A DNA stretch of 64,000 bases from Hyphobacterium sp. SN044 (GCF_021864465.1 NZ_JAKKUV010000004.1:1-64000), one strand, 5' to 3'. Numbered from the stretch's first letter, positions 21,401 to 29,996 are shown. Notes: a model not told the origin generated them from the letters alone. Program-made: numbers and translations.

Positions 21401-22073
21401 CCGCGAAGAGCTTCCGCTCTACCTGGTCGAGAACCAGCCGCACATCCATTACCGCAAGGGTGCGGTGATCATGTACGCGCTGCAGGACTATCTCGGCGAG
21501 GACGTGGTGAACCGGGCGATGCAGCGCCTGATCACCGAATTCCAGTACCAGAGCGAGCCCTATGCCCGCTCCGTCGACTTCCTGCGCATCCTGCGGGAAG
21601 AGGCCGGCCCGGAATGGGAAGAGGTCATCGCCGACTTCTTCGAGCGCATCACGCTGTTCGATCTCGAGGTCACCAGCGCCGAGACGCGGGAAGTGGCCGA
21701 GGGCGAGTGGGAGACGACGATCCAGGTCGCGGCGTACAAATTCTATGCCGATGGCCAGGGCGAGGAGACCGAGGCGCCGATTGATTACGGCATCGATATC
21801 GGCCTGTTCCGCCGCAATCTCGAAGGCGCGATCGAGGGCACGGATCACATCCTCTATTTCGAACGCCGGCAGGTGAACGAAAGCGAGATGGAGTTCGTGA
21901 TCCGGACGAGCGGGGAGCGCCCGCTCTATGCCGGCATCGACCCGTACAACAAGCTGATCGACCGCGACATCAACGACAACCTGGTCAGCGTGGACTGGAT
22001 CCGCGACGAGGCCGAGGCTGGCGATGACGCCGCGGACGACACCGGCGGCGGCGAGGAGGCTGCGTCGGAGTAG
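18417..22073 (+). CDS. ABC-2 permease fused to an M1 family aminopeptidase
   Basis: The 1218-residue product has two parts. Residues 1 to about 600 contain two blocks of membrane helices (a helix at 16-40, more near 60-200, then about 325-560), as expected for a duplicated ABC-2 permease. A final helix near residue 575 leads into an extracytoplasmic M1 peptidase: AHEAAHQWW with H932, E933 and H936, and a downstream zinc-ligand Glu in LVETFAQYSALM at E956. The His-to-Glu gap is 19 residues, one more than in classical M1 enzymes. The same Ala-Gln-Tyr pattern is recalled from other permease/M1 fusions. It ends in an acidic Ala/Asp/Glu tail. Likely role: coupling export with trimming of a peptide (inference). 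Confidence 0.9.
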   Translation: MLGKITGFEIRYQILSPAFIAIFAIYFLLVFGGVTIDQIQIGSTNLVNVNSPFAITINIFIFSLFGMFIPTVFLVSGILRDSSFKTEELFYTTRVREFDYLVGRFIGGYLITALAFASVPLAIFIGSLMPWLDPETLGPNSFMNYFWPYLIIGLPNLMIAGMIMFTVANLSKSLVATWVTLVGLFILWVVGNVFANEPQYRDIVALADPFGGNAFGEIVREWTPAEQNTLIVPLRDELLWNRVLWLGVSAVLFVANLFLFSFRKRRAIGAGRKAAKRVEAPFVPAHIELPVSQPTLGGMASWRQLRARVGFEVKGVVFNVAFWVLLAFGILNVVGGSFLLASLYGTPSYPLTRIMIDAMIGAFAIIPIIVVIYYASEVVWREKAVRFSDIVDAAPTPSWVFMTAKLSAMFVVLTGLIFAAVLTVIATQVIRGYFNIEFDQYVIRSFVDLIIPLTFLSAIAIFLQVLTNNKWLGILAMGVLFIVTAFVLPNIGLSHGLYLVPFISPSPYTDMNGYGHFLGIQMWWHLYWGGVSLFLFALAFALWNRGAAAPIWQRLAALPRSFSAGSAGLAAVSALVAIVTGGWIFYNTTILNEFVPGPEGERRAAAFEREWRDQLEGVAQPTITDVSVDVDIYPDDRSYTASGTYVLENQTDGEIPVVWVSYGTDNVVSHTLEGADGELRDDYANLHAFTLTVPMQPGERRELRFETVVDTPGFANGGNVSTVNYNGTFFNNGEFAPVIGFSRGSLIQDPEVRRRQGLPDLERAFDIEDAEHWDANAIRQDADFVNFRTTVSTSADQIAVAPGYLAREWTEGDRRYFEYVMDVPILNFFNWMSAEYTLLEAEQDGVLFQVFYHGPHDWNVDRMMQAAQDSIAYFSEIFSPYQYRQYRMFEFPAYASFAQSFPNTIAYSESIGFTADLRDADNIDYVYYVTAHEAAHQWWAHQVMSANVQGGTMLVETFAQYSALMLMKQEYGEDQMRRFLRYELDTYLSARSNETREELPLYLVENQPHIHYRKGAVIMYALQDYLGEDVVNRAMQRLITEFQYQSEPYARSVDFLRILREEAGPEWEEVIADFFERITLFDLEVTSAETREVAEGEWETTIQVAAYKFYADGQGEETEAPIDYGIDIGLFRRNLEGAIEGTDHILYFERRQVNESEMEFVIRTSGERPLYAGIDPYNKLIDRDINDNLVSVDWIRDEAEAGDDAADDTGGGEEAASE

Positions 22074-22097
22074 GATGCCCCGCTTCGCGTGAGACTG

Positions 22098-22138
22098 AAC
22101 CAACCGGCCCGGAAGCGGATTCCGGGCCGGCTTGGTTT
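22098..22138. terminator. Bidirectional terminator between convergent genes
   Basis: An 11-bp perfect stem CCGGCCCGGAA/TTCCGGGCCGG has a 5-base loop. It is extended by AACCAA/TTGGTT across a one-base bulge and ends in TTTCT. It lies between the stop codons of the M1 fusion and the membrane methyltransferase. Confidence 0.8.
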
Positions 22139-22145
22139 CTCGAGG

Positions 22146-22898
22146 TCAGTTCCGGCGCTTTCCCGCGGTCGGCAGGAAGGCAGGGACCTCGCGCCGGTAA
22201 CGCCGGTATCGGTCGCCGAATTCGCCGATCAGGTCGGCTTCCTCGAAATGCGTGGCGACGAGTATGTAGGCCATTGCTGACAGGCCGAAGACGGCGTGCC
22301 CGACGGTCAGATGCGGGGTCAGCCACGGCGTGAGCATCCAGCCGAGACTGATCGGGTGGCGCACCAGCGCATAGAGATAGCGCGCGGTGAATGACGCGCC
22401 CGGCGGGGGCGTTTCGCGGATCCGGCGCCAGGCCTGAGCCAGGCCGAAGAAGCTGAAATGCCCGAAATGGAAGGTGGCGAGGAACATCATCGCCCAGACC
22501 GACAGGTAGGCGGCAATGATCGCGGCGACGGCCCAGCCGGTCTCGACCTGCCAGATCGTGATCGGGATGGGCTGCCAGAAGCCCACGAGGATCATGGTCA
22601 TGCCCGCTGTCATGTAGAGATAGGTGGCGCGTTCAAGATGCGCAGGGACGAAACGCGTCCACCAGGCCTTGAAGGCGGTGCGCGCCGTGACCGAGTGATG
22701 CAGGCCGAACGCGGCGACGAGAAGGGCATCGATGAGAATGGCCTGCCAGAGACTGGCTTCCAAATCTCCGGACGCGATGGTCTTCGGGAGGCCCCAGGCC
22801 GTCCCGAAATCGGCAAGGAAGGCCACGATATAGGCGATGTTCGCCAGGCCGAGCACATAGGCGATCCCGGCATAGAGCAGGGTGAAGGTCTTTTTCAT
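22146..22898 (-). CDS. Membrane methyltransferase of the NnrU/MddA (isoprenylcysteine methyltransferase-like) group
   Basis: The 250-residue product has five to six predicted helices. The end resembles isoprenylcysteine methyltransferases: ALVRHPISLGWM near residue 180 and a late THFEEADLIGEFGDRYRRYR, where RHP and EE bind S-adenosylmethionine. The opening LLYAGIAYVLGLANIAYIVA, the AFGLHHSVTAR stretch and TRFVPAHLERATYL resemble methanethiol S-methyltransferase MddA, which makes dimethyl sulfide. The MddA function is plausible for a marine bacterium but not proven; NnrU-like or another small-molecule methyltransferase is the alternative. It is preceded on its strand by another methyltransferase gene. 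Confidence 0.72.
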   Translation of the reverse strand: MKKTFTLLYAGIAYVLGLANIAYIVAFLADFGTAWGLPKTIASGDLEASLWQAILIDALLVAAFGLHHSVTARTAFKAWWTRFVPAHLERATYLYMTAGMTMILVGFWQPIPITIWQVETGWAVAAIIAAYLSVWAMMFLATFHFGHFSFFGLAQAWRRIRETPPPGASFTARYLYALVRHPISLGWMLTPWLTPHLTVGHAVFGLSAMAYILVATHFEEADLIGEFGDRYRRYRREVPAFLPTAGKRRN

Positions 22899-22978
22899 GG
22901 GTGAGGTCCGGTACGGGCCGCCGGGGCAGCCCCCCTCGCTGAGGAGAGGGGCGACAGGCGGGGTGTTTCAGGGAAGGG

Positions 22979-24061
22979 TCAGGCGCGGGCGACGAACCAG
23001 ACATTCATCGGGTCGTGCGGCAGCACATGCCGCTTCACGTCCTTGAACCCGGCCTTGCCGAGCATGGTCTGGGCGGTTTCCCAGCCCCACATCGTGCCCA
23101 GACCAAGTCCGCCCTGGCCGAGCGATACCGGCATGCAATGCATGCAGGAGATGGCATAGAGCAGGGCGGCCATCGGGAAATCGGTGTTGTTCTCCAGCCG
23201 AGCCGAGCCGCCGATGTCCTGCATCAGGTAGAGGCCTCCGGGACGCAGCGCGCCGTGAAGGCTCTCGATCAGGGCCTGGGGATCCTTCTGGTCGTGGACC
23301 GCGTCGAAGCTGGTGATGAAGTCGAACCGGTTCTTCTCGTCGTAGCCGGTGAGGTCGCGGGTCTCGAAGCGCAGGTTCGTCAGGCCCGCCGCGCGCGCGG
23401 CGTCGGTGGCGTGCGCAATCGCATCCTCGCACAGGTCATAGCCAGCGAAGCGGCTGTTCGGGAAACGCTGCGCCAGGGCGAGCAGCGCCGTGCCGCGCGC
23501 GCAGCCTGCGTCGAGCACGTCGATGCCGGTTTCAAGGCGTTCCCCGATCCCGTCCGCCAGCGGCAGGATGGTATCGAACAATTGTGCGGTCACGGTCTGG
23601 CCGCTGTCCTCGGCCATGAAATCGTGGAAGTGCGGATAGTCGCCATAGGCCAGACCTTCGCCGGTCTCGAAGCGTTCGAGCAGGGCGTCCTGCATCTGTC
23701 CGATCATGGCCACGGCCTGGGCGTAGACGGCGAGATTGCCGAGCGGGGCCTCGCGCGTCAGGCAGGCGGCATGTTCGGCAGGCAGGGCATAGGTCTGGCC
23801 GTCGGGGTCGTAGGTCACGATTCCGCCCATCACCATGACGGCGAGCCATTCGCGGACATAGCGTTCGCTGAGCGCGGCCCGGCCGGCGATGGCGTCGCTT
23901 GTCGCGGGCGGCAGGTTACCCAGCACGTCGAACAGGCCGAGCCGGTGACCGAGCGACATCATCGACGCCACGGCGCCGGCATTGAGAATCTCGCCGATCG
24001 TATCGGCGAAGGCTTCGGCCCGGTTCATGTCGAACGGGACGATTTCGGGATTGGGGGACAT
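22979..24061 (-). CDS. Class I SAM-dependent methyltransferase with N-terminal winged helix
   Basis: The 360-residue product begins with a dimerisation/winged-helix region (GAVASMMSLGHRLGLFDVLG and SERYVREWLAVMVMGGIV). A Rossmann methyltransferase domain follows, with VLDAGCARGTALLALAQRFP as motif I near residue 165 and the SFDAVHDQKDPQ loop. The layout matches small-molecule O-/C-methyltransferases related to the rRNA and ubiquinone types. The start at 24061 follows AAAGGAGGCG, a near-perfect ribosome site, so the longer frame to 24241 is rejected. It is divergent from a GlxA-like regulator, its probable controller. Substrate unknown. Confidence 0.85.
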   Translation of the reverse strand: MSPNPEIVPFDMNRAEAFADTIGEILNAGAVASMMSLGHRLGLFDVLGNLPPATSDAIAGRAALSERYVREWLAVMVMGGIVTYDPDGQTYALPAEHAACLTREAPLGNLAVYAQAVAMIGQMQDALLERFETGEGLAYGDYPHFHDFMAEDSGQTVTAQLFDTILPLADGIGERLETGIDVLDAGCARGTALLALAQRFPNSRFAGYDLCEDAIAHATDAARAAGLTNLRFETRDLTGYDEKNRFDFITSFDAVHDQKDPQALIESLHGALRPGGLYLMQDIGGSARLENNTDFPMAALLYAISCMHCMPVSLGQGGLGLGTMWGWETAQTMLGKAGFKDVKRHVLPHDPMNVWFVARA

Positions 24062-24137
24062 GGGTCCGCCTCCTTTCAGCGTTTCGGGGAGGCGTGGGCT
24101 TAGGCGACCGGGCAAAGACGCATAAGAGGGGGATTTG

Positions 24138-24156
24138 ACAAAAACGGGGCTTTTGT
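24138..24156. promoter_or_regulatory. Inverted repeat in the methyltransferase/regulator intergenic region
   Basis: A perfect inverted repeat ACAAAA-N7-TTTTGT lies in the 109-base divergent gap, 15 bases before the regulator ATG at 24171. A TTGACA at 24135-24140 overlaps its left arm. It is a candidate operator for the adjacent AraC-type protein; binding is inferred only. Confidence 0.45.
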
Positions 24157-24170
24157 GCCAATTGCCCCGC

Positions 24171-25220
24171 ATGCGTGCATCTGTGGACACCGCTCCCCTG
24201 AGAGTCAGCCTGCTGACTTTGCCGGAGACGACTTCGGCCACGATCTACGGTTTGCACGAAGTCCTGATGTCCGTCGGGAATGCGTGGCGGGACGCCACCG
24301 GCGAGGACATTCCCGTGCGCGGGATGGAGGTGCACATCGTCTCCCGGGACGGCGCGAGCTTCGTCTCGCCCACGGGGGTCACGATCACGCCCAATGCCGC
24401 CCTGGCGGACGCGCCCGATCCCGATGTCGTTATCGTTACCGACCTGGCGTTGTCGCCGGACTGCCGGCTCGACGGTCGATGGTCTGAGGAAGCGGCCTGG
24501 CTGCGCGCGCGCCACGAGGCCGGCGTGATCGTGTGTTCGGTCTGTACGGGTTCGCTGTTTCTCGCCGAGGCTGGCCTGCTCGACGGACTGGAAGCCACGA
24601 GCCACTGGAGCGTGACGCGGCTCTTTGCCGAGCGTTATCCGCACGTGAAGCTGTGTCCGGAACGGATTCTCTGCCCCGCGGGTCCGGAGCACCGCATCAT
24701 CACGGGCGGTGGCCCCGGTGCCTGGAGCGAACTCGCCCTTTACCTGATCGCGCGCTTCTCGGAGCCGGCGGAAGCCGTGCGTGTGGCGAAAATCTTTCTG
24801 CTCGGCGACCGGAGCGAGGGACAGCTGCCATTCGCCGTACTCGGCCGGACCTCCCGTCACGAAGACGGCACGATCGCCCGGTGCCAGGAATGGCTGGCCG
24901 ACCACTACTCGCAGAGCAATCCTGTCGCGGCCATGTCGGCGCTGTCGGGTCTGCCGGAGCGGACGTTCAAGCGCCGCTTCCGCGCCGCCACGGGCTACAC
25001 CCCGATCGACTATGTGCAGGCGCTCCGCATCGAAGAGGCCAAGCATGTGCTGGAAACCACCGACGAGGCGACCGACGGTGTCGCGCATCAGGTCGGTTAT
25101 GACGACCCCAGCTATTTCCGCCGCCTGTTCAAGCGCATGACCGGTGTGACCCCGGCACGCTACCGGCAGCGCTACCGCTCCGTCGGGCTCGCCGCAGAAG
25201 CGTTCGGCGCCCCCGCATGA
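24171..25220 (+). CDS. GlxA family transcriptional regulator (DJ-1/PfpI plus AraC HTH)
   Basis: The 349-residue product has an N-terminal amidotransferase-like DJ-1/PfpI domain (PDVVIVTDLALS, then VCSVCTGSLFLAEAGLLDG with the elbow Cys near residue 125). An AraC-type DNA-binding domain is at the C-terminus (LSGLPERTFKRRFRAATGYT and VGYDDPSYFRRLFKRMTG). Such regulators sense small metabolites through the first domain. The start at 24171 gives a compact N-terminus; a further in-frame start at 24135 would run through the putative operator. It most likely regulates the divergent methyltransferase gene. Confidence 0.9.
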   Translation: MRASVDTAPLRVSLLTLPETTSATIYGLHEVLMSVGNAWRDATGEDIPVRGMEVHIVSRDGASFVSPTGVTITPNAALADAPDPDVVIVTDLALSPDCRLDGRWSEEAAWLRARHEAGVIVCSVCTGSLFLAEAGLLDGLEATSHWSVTRLFAERYPHVKLCPERILCPAGPEHRIITGGGPGAWSELALYLIARFSEPAEAVRVAKIFLLGDRSEGQLPFAVLGRTSRHEDGTIARCQEWLADHYSQSNPVAAMSALSGLPERTFKRRFRAATGYTPIDYVQALRIEEAKHVLETTDEATDGVAHQVGYDDPSYFRRLFKRMTGVTPARYRQRYRSVGLAAEAFGAPA

Positions 25221-25295
25221 CGCGCGAAGGGAGTGGCGGACCGGCCGTGACGCGCTATCTTCACGGCCGGTTCCGCGACTCTTTGGGGGGAGTTC

Positions 25296-26978
25296 ATGCG
25301 CCGTCTTCTGGTTTCCGCCGCCTGCCTGCTCGCCGCTGCGTGCGGCCCGCGCAACGCCGCACCGCCCGAACCCGTTGCCGATCCGGCCACCACGGCCGAA
25401 ATCGCCCAGGGCCGGGTGACCGGTTTCGTCTCGCCGGAAGGGGCGCATGCCTGGCGCGCCATTCCCTATGCCGCACCGCCGGTCGGCGATCTGCGCTGGC
25501 GCGCGCCGCGCCCGGCCGCCAGCTGGTCCGGCAATCGGGAGGCGCTGACCCATGCCGAGCGCTGTCCGCAAATCACCAATTCGCTCGACGAGGGGCGCGG
25601 GGTCGAAGCCGGGCTGCGCGTCGGGTCGGAAGACTGTCTCTATCTCGACGTCTATGCGCCGCCGGGTGCGGTCGACCTGCCGGTCATGGTGTGGATCCAT
25701 GGCGGGGCGAACGTCTGGGGCTCGACCGAGAGCTATGACGGTTCGCAGCTGGCGATCGACCAGAATGTCGTCGTCATCATGGTGCAATACCGCCTGGGGC
25801 CCCTCGGCTGGTTTTCGCACCCGGCGCTGCGTGAAGGCGCGCAACTACCGGAAGACGCGGCCGCCGATTTCGCGATTCTCGACCTGATCGAGGCGCTGCG
25901 CTGGACGCGCGCGAACGCCGCGGCTTTCGGCGGTGATCCGGAGCGGGTGACGATTTTCGGGGAAAGCGCGGGCGGTCACAACGTCGCCGCCTTGCTGGCC
26001 TCTCCCCTGGCAGAAGGCCTGTTCGACCGGGCGATCATCCAGTCCGGTTCGGTTGCGTCCTACCCGGTCGCTGAGGCCGAGGGGCGCAGCGGCGAGGCCG
26101 CCAATCCGTCGCTGGCGATCGCCGAACGACTGGCCGGCGGCGACGCCAGCGCCGACGATCTGCGCGGCGTCGATCTCGATACGCTGTTCGCGGCCTACGA
26201 GACGGGTGGCGGCTTCCGCCTGACCATGCCGACCATGATCGCGGACGGGGTCGTGCTGCCGGAAGACGGGCTGCGCTCGGCCTTCGCGTCGGAAGAGACG
26301 TTCAACGCCGTGCCGGTGATCACGGGGACGAACCGGGACGAGATGAAGCTGTTCAACGCGCTCGATCCGCGCCTGGCGAGCCGCACGTTCGGCGTGTTCT
26401 ACCGGCCGCGCGACCGCAGCTTCTACGATGCGCTATCGGACTATCAGTCGCGGGTCTGGATGGTCGGCGCGGTCGACGATGTCGCGACGCTGATGCGCGA
26501 GGGCGGGCACGAGGACGTCTGGGCCTATCGCTTCGACTGGGACGAGGGCGGCAGCAATCTCTTCATCGACACCGGCTTCATGCTGGGTGCCGCGCACGCC
26601 ATGGAGATTCCCTTCGTGTTCAACCGGTTCGAGATGTTCGGCCGGCTCGACCGCTTCCTGTTCAACGACCGCAATGCGGACAGCCGCGAGGCGCTGGCCC
26701 GCACCATGGGCCAGCACTGGGGCAATTTCGCTGCGGCGGGTGATCCGGGAGCCGACTGGCCGCGCTGGGGGGCGCGGGGCAACCGTATGCGGTTCGACAC
26801 GCCGGCCGATGGCGGTCCGGAAGTGGTGCGCGGCGCGGAGACGATGGCGAGCATCGCGGAGCGTCTGGAGACCGACCAGCGCCTGACGCCTGAGGAACGT
26901 TGCCGGGTCGCCGCATCGCTGGGCGACCGCTATTTCGGCGAAAGCGATGGCATCGCCGGCATGATCGGCTGCGGGTAG
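25296..26978 (+). CDS. Type-B carboxylesterase, lipoprotein-like
   Basis: The 560-residue alpha/beta hydrolase belongs to the carboxylesterase/para-nitrobenzyl esterase family. Seen: the opening VTGFVSPEGAHAWRAIPYA, SEDCLYLDVYAP, the oxyanion-hole HGGANVWGS and the nucleophile S224 in FGESAGGHN. The later GTNRDEMKLF holds the probable acidic residue, and HAMEIPFVFNRF a His region. The N-terminus MRRLLVSAACLLAAACG has a hydrophobic stretch ending in Cys16, which could be lipidated. GGGGGGAG precedes the ATG. It starts 75 bases after the GlxA-like gene on the same strand. The substrate is not predictable. Confidence 0.9.
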   Translation: MRRLLVSAACLLAAACGPRNAAPPEPVADPATTAEIAQGRVTGFVSPEGAHAWRAIPYAAPPVGDLRWRAPRPAASWSGNREALTHAERCPQITNSLDEGRGVEAGLRVGSEDCLYLDVYAPPGAVDLPVMVWIHGGANVWGSTESYDGSQLAIDQNVVVIMVQYRLGPLGWFSHPALREGAQLPEDAAADFAILDLIEALRWTRANAAAFGGDPERVTIFGESAGGHNVAALLASPLAEGLFDRAIIQSGSVASYPVAEAEGRSGEAANPSLAIAERLAGGDASADDLRGVDLDTLFAAYETGGGFRLTMPTMIADGVVLPEDGLRSAFASEETFNAVPVITGTNRDEMKLFNALDPRLASRTFGVFYRPRDRSFYDALSDYQSRVWMVGAVDDVATLMREGGHEDVWAYRFDWDEGGSNLFIDTGFMLGAAHAMEIPFVFNRFEMFGRLDRFLFNDRNADSREALARTMGQHWGNFAAAGDPGADWPRWGARGNRMRFDTPADGGPEVVRGAETMASIAERLETDQRLTPEERCRVAASLGDRYFGESDGIAGMIGCG

Positions 26979-27003
26979 GGGTTTCGAGTGTAAGGCTGCG
27001 CCT

Positions 27004-27069
27004 TCACCCCACCCCGCTCCTGTCTTGCTGGCGCAAGCCACTCGCGTCCCTCCCCTTCAAGGGGAGGGG
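27004..27069 (-). repeat. Palindromic 3'-end repeat, family A copy 4
   Basis: Its inner stem reads CTTGC/GCAAG, differing from the other copies on both arms so that pairing is kept. It lies between the convergent esterase and ScfR-like genes. Confidence 0.85.
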
Positions 27070-27107
27070 AAAGCACCTGGCCTTCCCCCTTGGTGGGAAG
27101 GCCTACT

Positions 27108-28532
27108 TCAATCCTCGCCCAGCGAATACGGTCCCGCGCCGCGTCTCCACGGGTCGATGTCGAGCTTGCGGCCCATGGGCGGGAAGGCCCGGTGGGCACA
27201 CGGGCTGCGCTCGCACATGCGGCAGGACAGGCCGATCAGAAGGGGCGGCCGGCCGGCGAGCGCGTCGGCATAGACGACCGCTTCGGCATGGCTCCATTCG
27301 CACCCCACGGCGACGGCCTGCAGCACGGGCGGCTCGCCGGGCGCGCCGGGCCGGGTGACGGCCTTCACCACCGAGACATATCGTGTGCCGTCCGGCAGTT
27401 CGAAACCATGGGGGATCAGGCCTTCGGGCGAGCGGAAGGCCTCGTGCAGCGCCCATTTCGGGCAGGATCCGCCCGACCGGGCAAAGGCCAGCACGCCGCC
27501 GCCATAGCGTTTCGAGACATTCCCGGCGGGATCGACCCGGACCATGAAGAAGGGCACGCCCTCCGCGCCCGGACGCTGCAACGTCGTCAGGCGGTGGCAG
27601 ACCGCCTCGTATCCGGCCTCGAATCGGCGTTGCAGTTTCGCGATGTCATGGCGCAGGTCGAGCGCAGCCCTGGCAAAGGCGGCATAAGGCATGAGGAGGG
27701 CGCTGGCGAAATAGTTGGCGAGCGCGATGCGGTAGAGGGTGCGGGCTTCCTTCGCGGCGAAGCCCGGCTGGTCGGCGAGACGGTCGATCAGCTCGCCCTG
27801 CTCCAGCAGGGCCAGGCTGGCGGCCATGTGGAAGGCGCGCGATTCGATCGGCATGACTTCCGACAGCATCAGGCGCCTCGCGTGGAAATCGAGCCGGCGG
27901 CGCGCCCCGCCCATCACCGCCTCCTCGAAGACGCGCACGACAATGCCATGGGCTTCCTGAAGCCGCGCCTCGAGCGTCTGCGCGCGGCGGCGCACGTCGA
28001 GCTTCAGTTCGCTGGCGAGGGCTTCGGCGGCGTCTTCGAGTTCGGGGAAGTGATTGCGGCGCGCGTCGAGCGCATCGCGCACGCTTTCCGCGACGCCGGA
28101 GGCCGGCAGGCCGTCTGACATGCGCGACATCATCTCCTGCGCTGCGCCGGATTGCTGGCGATAGGCCTGGTGCAGCTGGGTCAGCGCCTCGGCCGCGCGG
28201 GGCTGGGTCTCGGCCAGCTCGGTCAGTTCGACCCGGTCGAGGCCGATCGGCGACAGCACCGGGTCGGCGGCGGCATCCTCCAGGTCGGCGAGCAGCTGGC
28301 GGTCGGTGCCTTCCGCGAAGCTTTTCATGTCGAGGTCGAACACCTCGGCGAGGGAGAGGAGGACGCGCGCGGTGACCGGGCGCTGGTTGCGCTCCAGCAG
28401 GTTGAGATAGCTCGCCGACAGGCCGAGCGCTTCGGCGGCTTCGGCCTGGGTCAGGCCTTTTTCGCGCCGCAGGCGCCTCAGGCGCGCGCCGGCAAAGATC
28501 TTTTCGAGGGGTCTGGTCTCGTCCGCCATCAT
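27108..28532 (-). CDS. XRE family regulator of the glyoxylate shunt (ScfR/RamB type)
   Basis: The 474-residue product has an N-terminal XRE helix-turn-helix (GLTQAEAAEALGLSASYLNLLERNQR, residues about 25-50). A middle region follows with the IrrE/metallopeptidase-like fold seen in short-chain fatty acid regulators, and then a C-terminal ScfR (DUF2083) domain with paired cysteines (GGSCPKW and GLSCRMCERSPC). Relatives such as RamB and MccR/PrpR control acetate, propionate and glyoxylate genes in response to acyl-CoA. It is divergent from isocitrate lyase, which fits this role. Two adjacent ATGs (28532 and 28529) are possible starts. Confidence 0.88.
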   Translation of the reverse strand: MMADETRPLEKIFAGARLRRLRREKGLTQAEAAEALGLSASYLNLLERNQRPVTARVLLSLAEVFDLDMKSFAEGTDRQLLADLEDAAADPVLSPIGLDRVELTELAETQPRAAEALTQLHQAYRQQSGAAQEMMSRMSDGLPASGVAESVRDALDARRNHFPELEDAAEALASELKLDVRRRAQTLEARLQEAHGIVVRVFEEAVMGGARRRLDFHARRLMLSEVMPIESRAFHMAASLALLEQGELIDRLADQPGFAAKEARTLYRIALANYFASALLMPYAAFARAALDLRHDIAKLQRRFEAGYEAVCHRLTTLQRPGAEGVPFFMVRVDPAGNVSKRYGGGVLAFARSGGSCPKWALHEAFRSPEGLIPHGFELPDGTRYVSVVKAVTRPGAPGEPPVLQAVAVGCEWSHAEAVVYADALAGRPPLLIGLSCRMCERSPCAHRAFPPMGRKLDIDPWRRGAGPYSLGED

Positions 28533-28542
28533 TCGCCGATCG

Positions 28543-28578
28543 GTAAATAATTTACAGAATTACATCCACACAATTGTG
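28543..28578. promoter_or_regulatory. Two palindromes in the regulator/aceA intergenic region
   Basis: GTAAAT-A-ATTTAC (28543-28555) and CACAATTGTG (28569-28578) are perfect palindromes in the unusually AT-rich 146-base gap between the divergent ScfR-like gene and aceA. They are good candidates for autoregulatory and aceA operators. No assignment to a specific factor can be made. Confidence 0.5.
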
Positions 28579-28678
28579 ATAAGTATACAGGCTTTCCGCT
28601 TTATATGGCAAGTGTTCTGGACCTTCCGGAGCCGATCCCTTTCTGTGCCGTCAACGGATTTACACGAAGGGGGCTGAT

Positions 28679-29968
28679 ATGTCCGAGTTTTCCAAACTGA
28701 TCCCGGGTGCGGTCGATGGCCGCTTCGACGGCATCGAACGCAACTACACCGCCGACGAGGTCCTGCGGCTGCGCGGCAGCGTGCATATCGAGAACACGCT
28801 GGCCGAACGCGGCGCGGTGAAGCTGTGGGAACTCCTGCAGACCGAGCCGTATGTGAACGCGCTGGGCGCGCTGTCGGGCAATCAGGCGATGCAGATGGTC
28901 CGCGCGGGCCTGAAAGCCATCTACCTCTCGGGCTGGCAGGTGGCGGCCGACGCCAATGTCGCCGGCGCGATGTATCCCGACCAGTCGCTCTACCCGGCCA
29001 ATTCCGCGCCGGAGCTGTGCCGCAAGATCAACCGCACGCTTCAGCGCGCCGACCAGATCGAAGCGGCGGAAGGCAAGGTCAGCCGTGACTGGTTTGCCCC
29101 GATCGTTGCCGACGCGGAAGCCGGTTTCGGCGGTCCGCTCAACTGCTACGAGATCATGCGCGCCTTCATCGAGGCGGGCGCTTCGGGCGTCCATTTCGAG
29201 GACCAGGTCGCGGCGGAAAAGAAGTGCGGCCATCTCGGCGGCAAGGTCCTGATCCCGACCAAGGCGCATGTGCGCAACCTCAACGCCGCGCGCCTCGCCG
29301 CGGACGTGATGGGTGTGCCGACCATCCTGGTGGCCCGCACCGATGCGGAATCCGCGACGCTGATCAATTCCGACATCGACGAGCGCGACCACGAATTCAT
29401 CGACTATGACGCGGGCCGGACCAGCGAGGGCTTCTACCGGCTGAAGTCCGGCATGGGCGTCGACCACTGCATCAAGCGCGGCCTTGCCTATGCGAAGATC
29501 GCCGACCTTCTGTGGTGGGAAACCTCGAAGCCGAATCTGGACGAGGCCAAGCGCTTCGCCGAGGCGATCCAGAAGGAATTCCCCGGCAAGATGATGGCGT
29601 ACAATTGCTCGCCGTCCTTCAACTGGGAAGCCAATCTCGACAAGGCGACGATCGAGACCTACCAGCGCGAACTGGGCGCGATGGGCTATAAGTTCCAGTT
29701 CGTGACCCTGGCCGGCTTCCACCAGCTCAATCACGGCATGTTCCAGCTGGCGAGCGGCTATCGCGACCGCGGCATGGGGGCCTATTCCGAGCTGCAGCAG
29801 GCCGAATTCGCCTCGGAGAAGGACGGCTACACCGCCACGCGCCACCAGCGCGAGGTCGGCACCGGTTACTTCGACCTGGTGAACCAGACGCTGTCGGGCG
29901 GCGAAGCCTCGACGACCGCGATGGCGCACTCGACCGAAACCGACCAGTTCAAGACGGAAGCAGCCTGA
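28679..29968 (+). CDS. aceA: Isocitrate lyase
   Basis: It cleaves isocitrate to glyoxylate and succinate, the first step of the glyoxylate shunt. The 429-residue product carries the signature KKCGH with catalytic C183, the TIM-barrel metal and phosphate segments ([30 protein letters not shown]) and NCSPSFNW. The length is normal for bacterial enzymes. GAAGGGGGC precedes the start. Malate synthase begins 28 bases after the stop. Confidence 0.97.
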   Translation: MSEFSKLIPGAVDGRFDGIERNYTADEVLRLRGSVHIENTLAERGAVKLWELLQTEPYVNALGALSGNQAMQMVRAGLKAIYLSGWQVAADANVAGAMYPDQSLYPANSAPELCRKINRTLQRADQIEAAEGKVSRDWFAPIVADAEAGFGGPLNCYEIMRAFIEAGASGVHFEDQVAAEKKCGHLGGKVLIPTKAHVRNLNAARLAADVMGVPTILVARTDAESATLINSDIDERDHEFIDYDAGRTSEGFYRLKSGMGVDHCIKRGLAYAKIADLLWWETSKPNLDEAKRFAEAIQKEFPGKMMAYNCSPSFNWEANLDKATIETYQRELGAMGYKFQFVTLAGFHQLNHGMFQLASGYRDRGMGAYSELQQAEFASEKDGYTATRHQREVGTGYFDLVNQTLSGGEASTTAMAHSTETDQFKTEAA

Positions 29969-29996
29969 GCCGATAGCGGCAGGGAAGGAGAGGGCG

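Noticed and set aside
18390-22103. A 1237-codon open frame on the minus strand opposite the M1 fusion gene
   Set aside because: It is an antisense shadow caused by high GC and codon bias. Its translation is low-complexity and rich in Arg, Asp, His and Gln, without motifs, while the plus strand has clear domains. Similar shadows lie opposite the M3 peptidase, the alpha-2-macroglobulin and the proteases.
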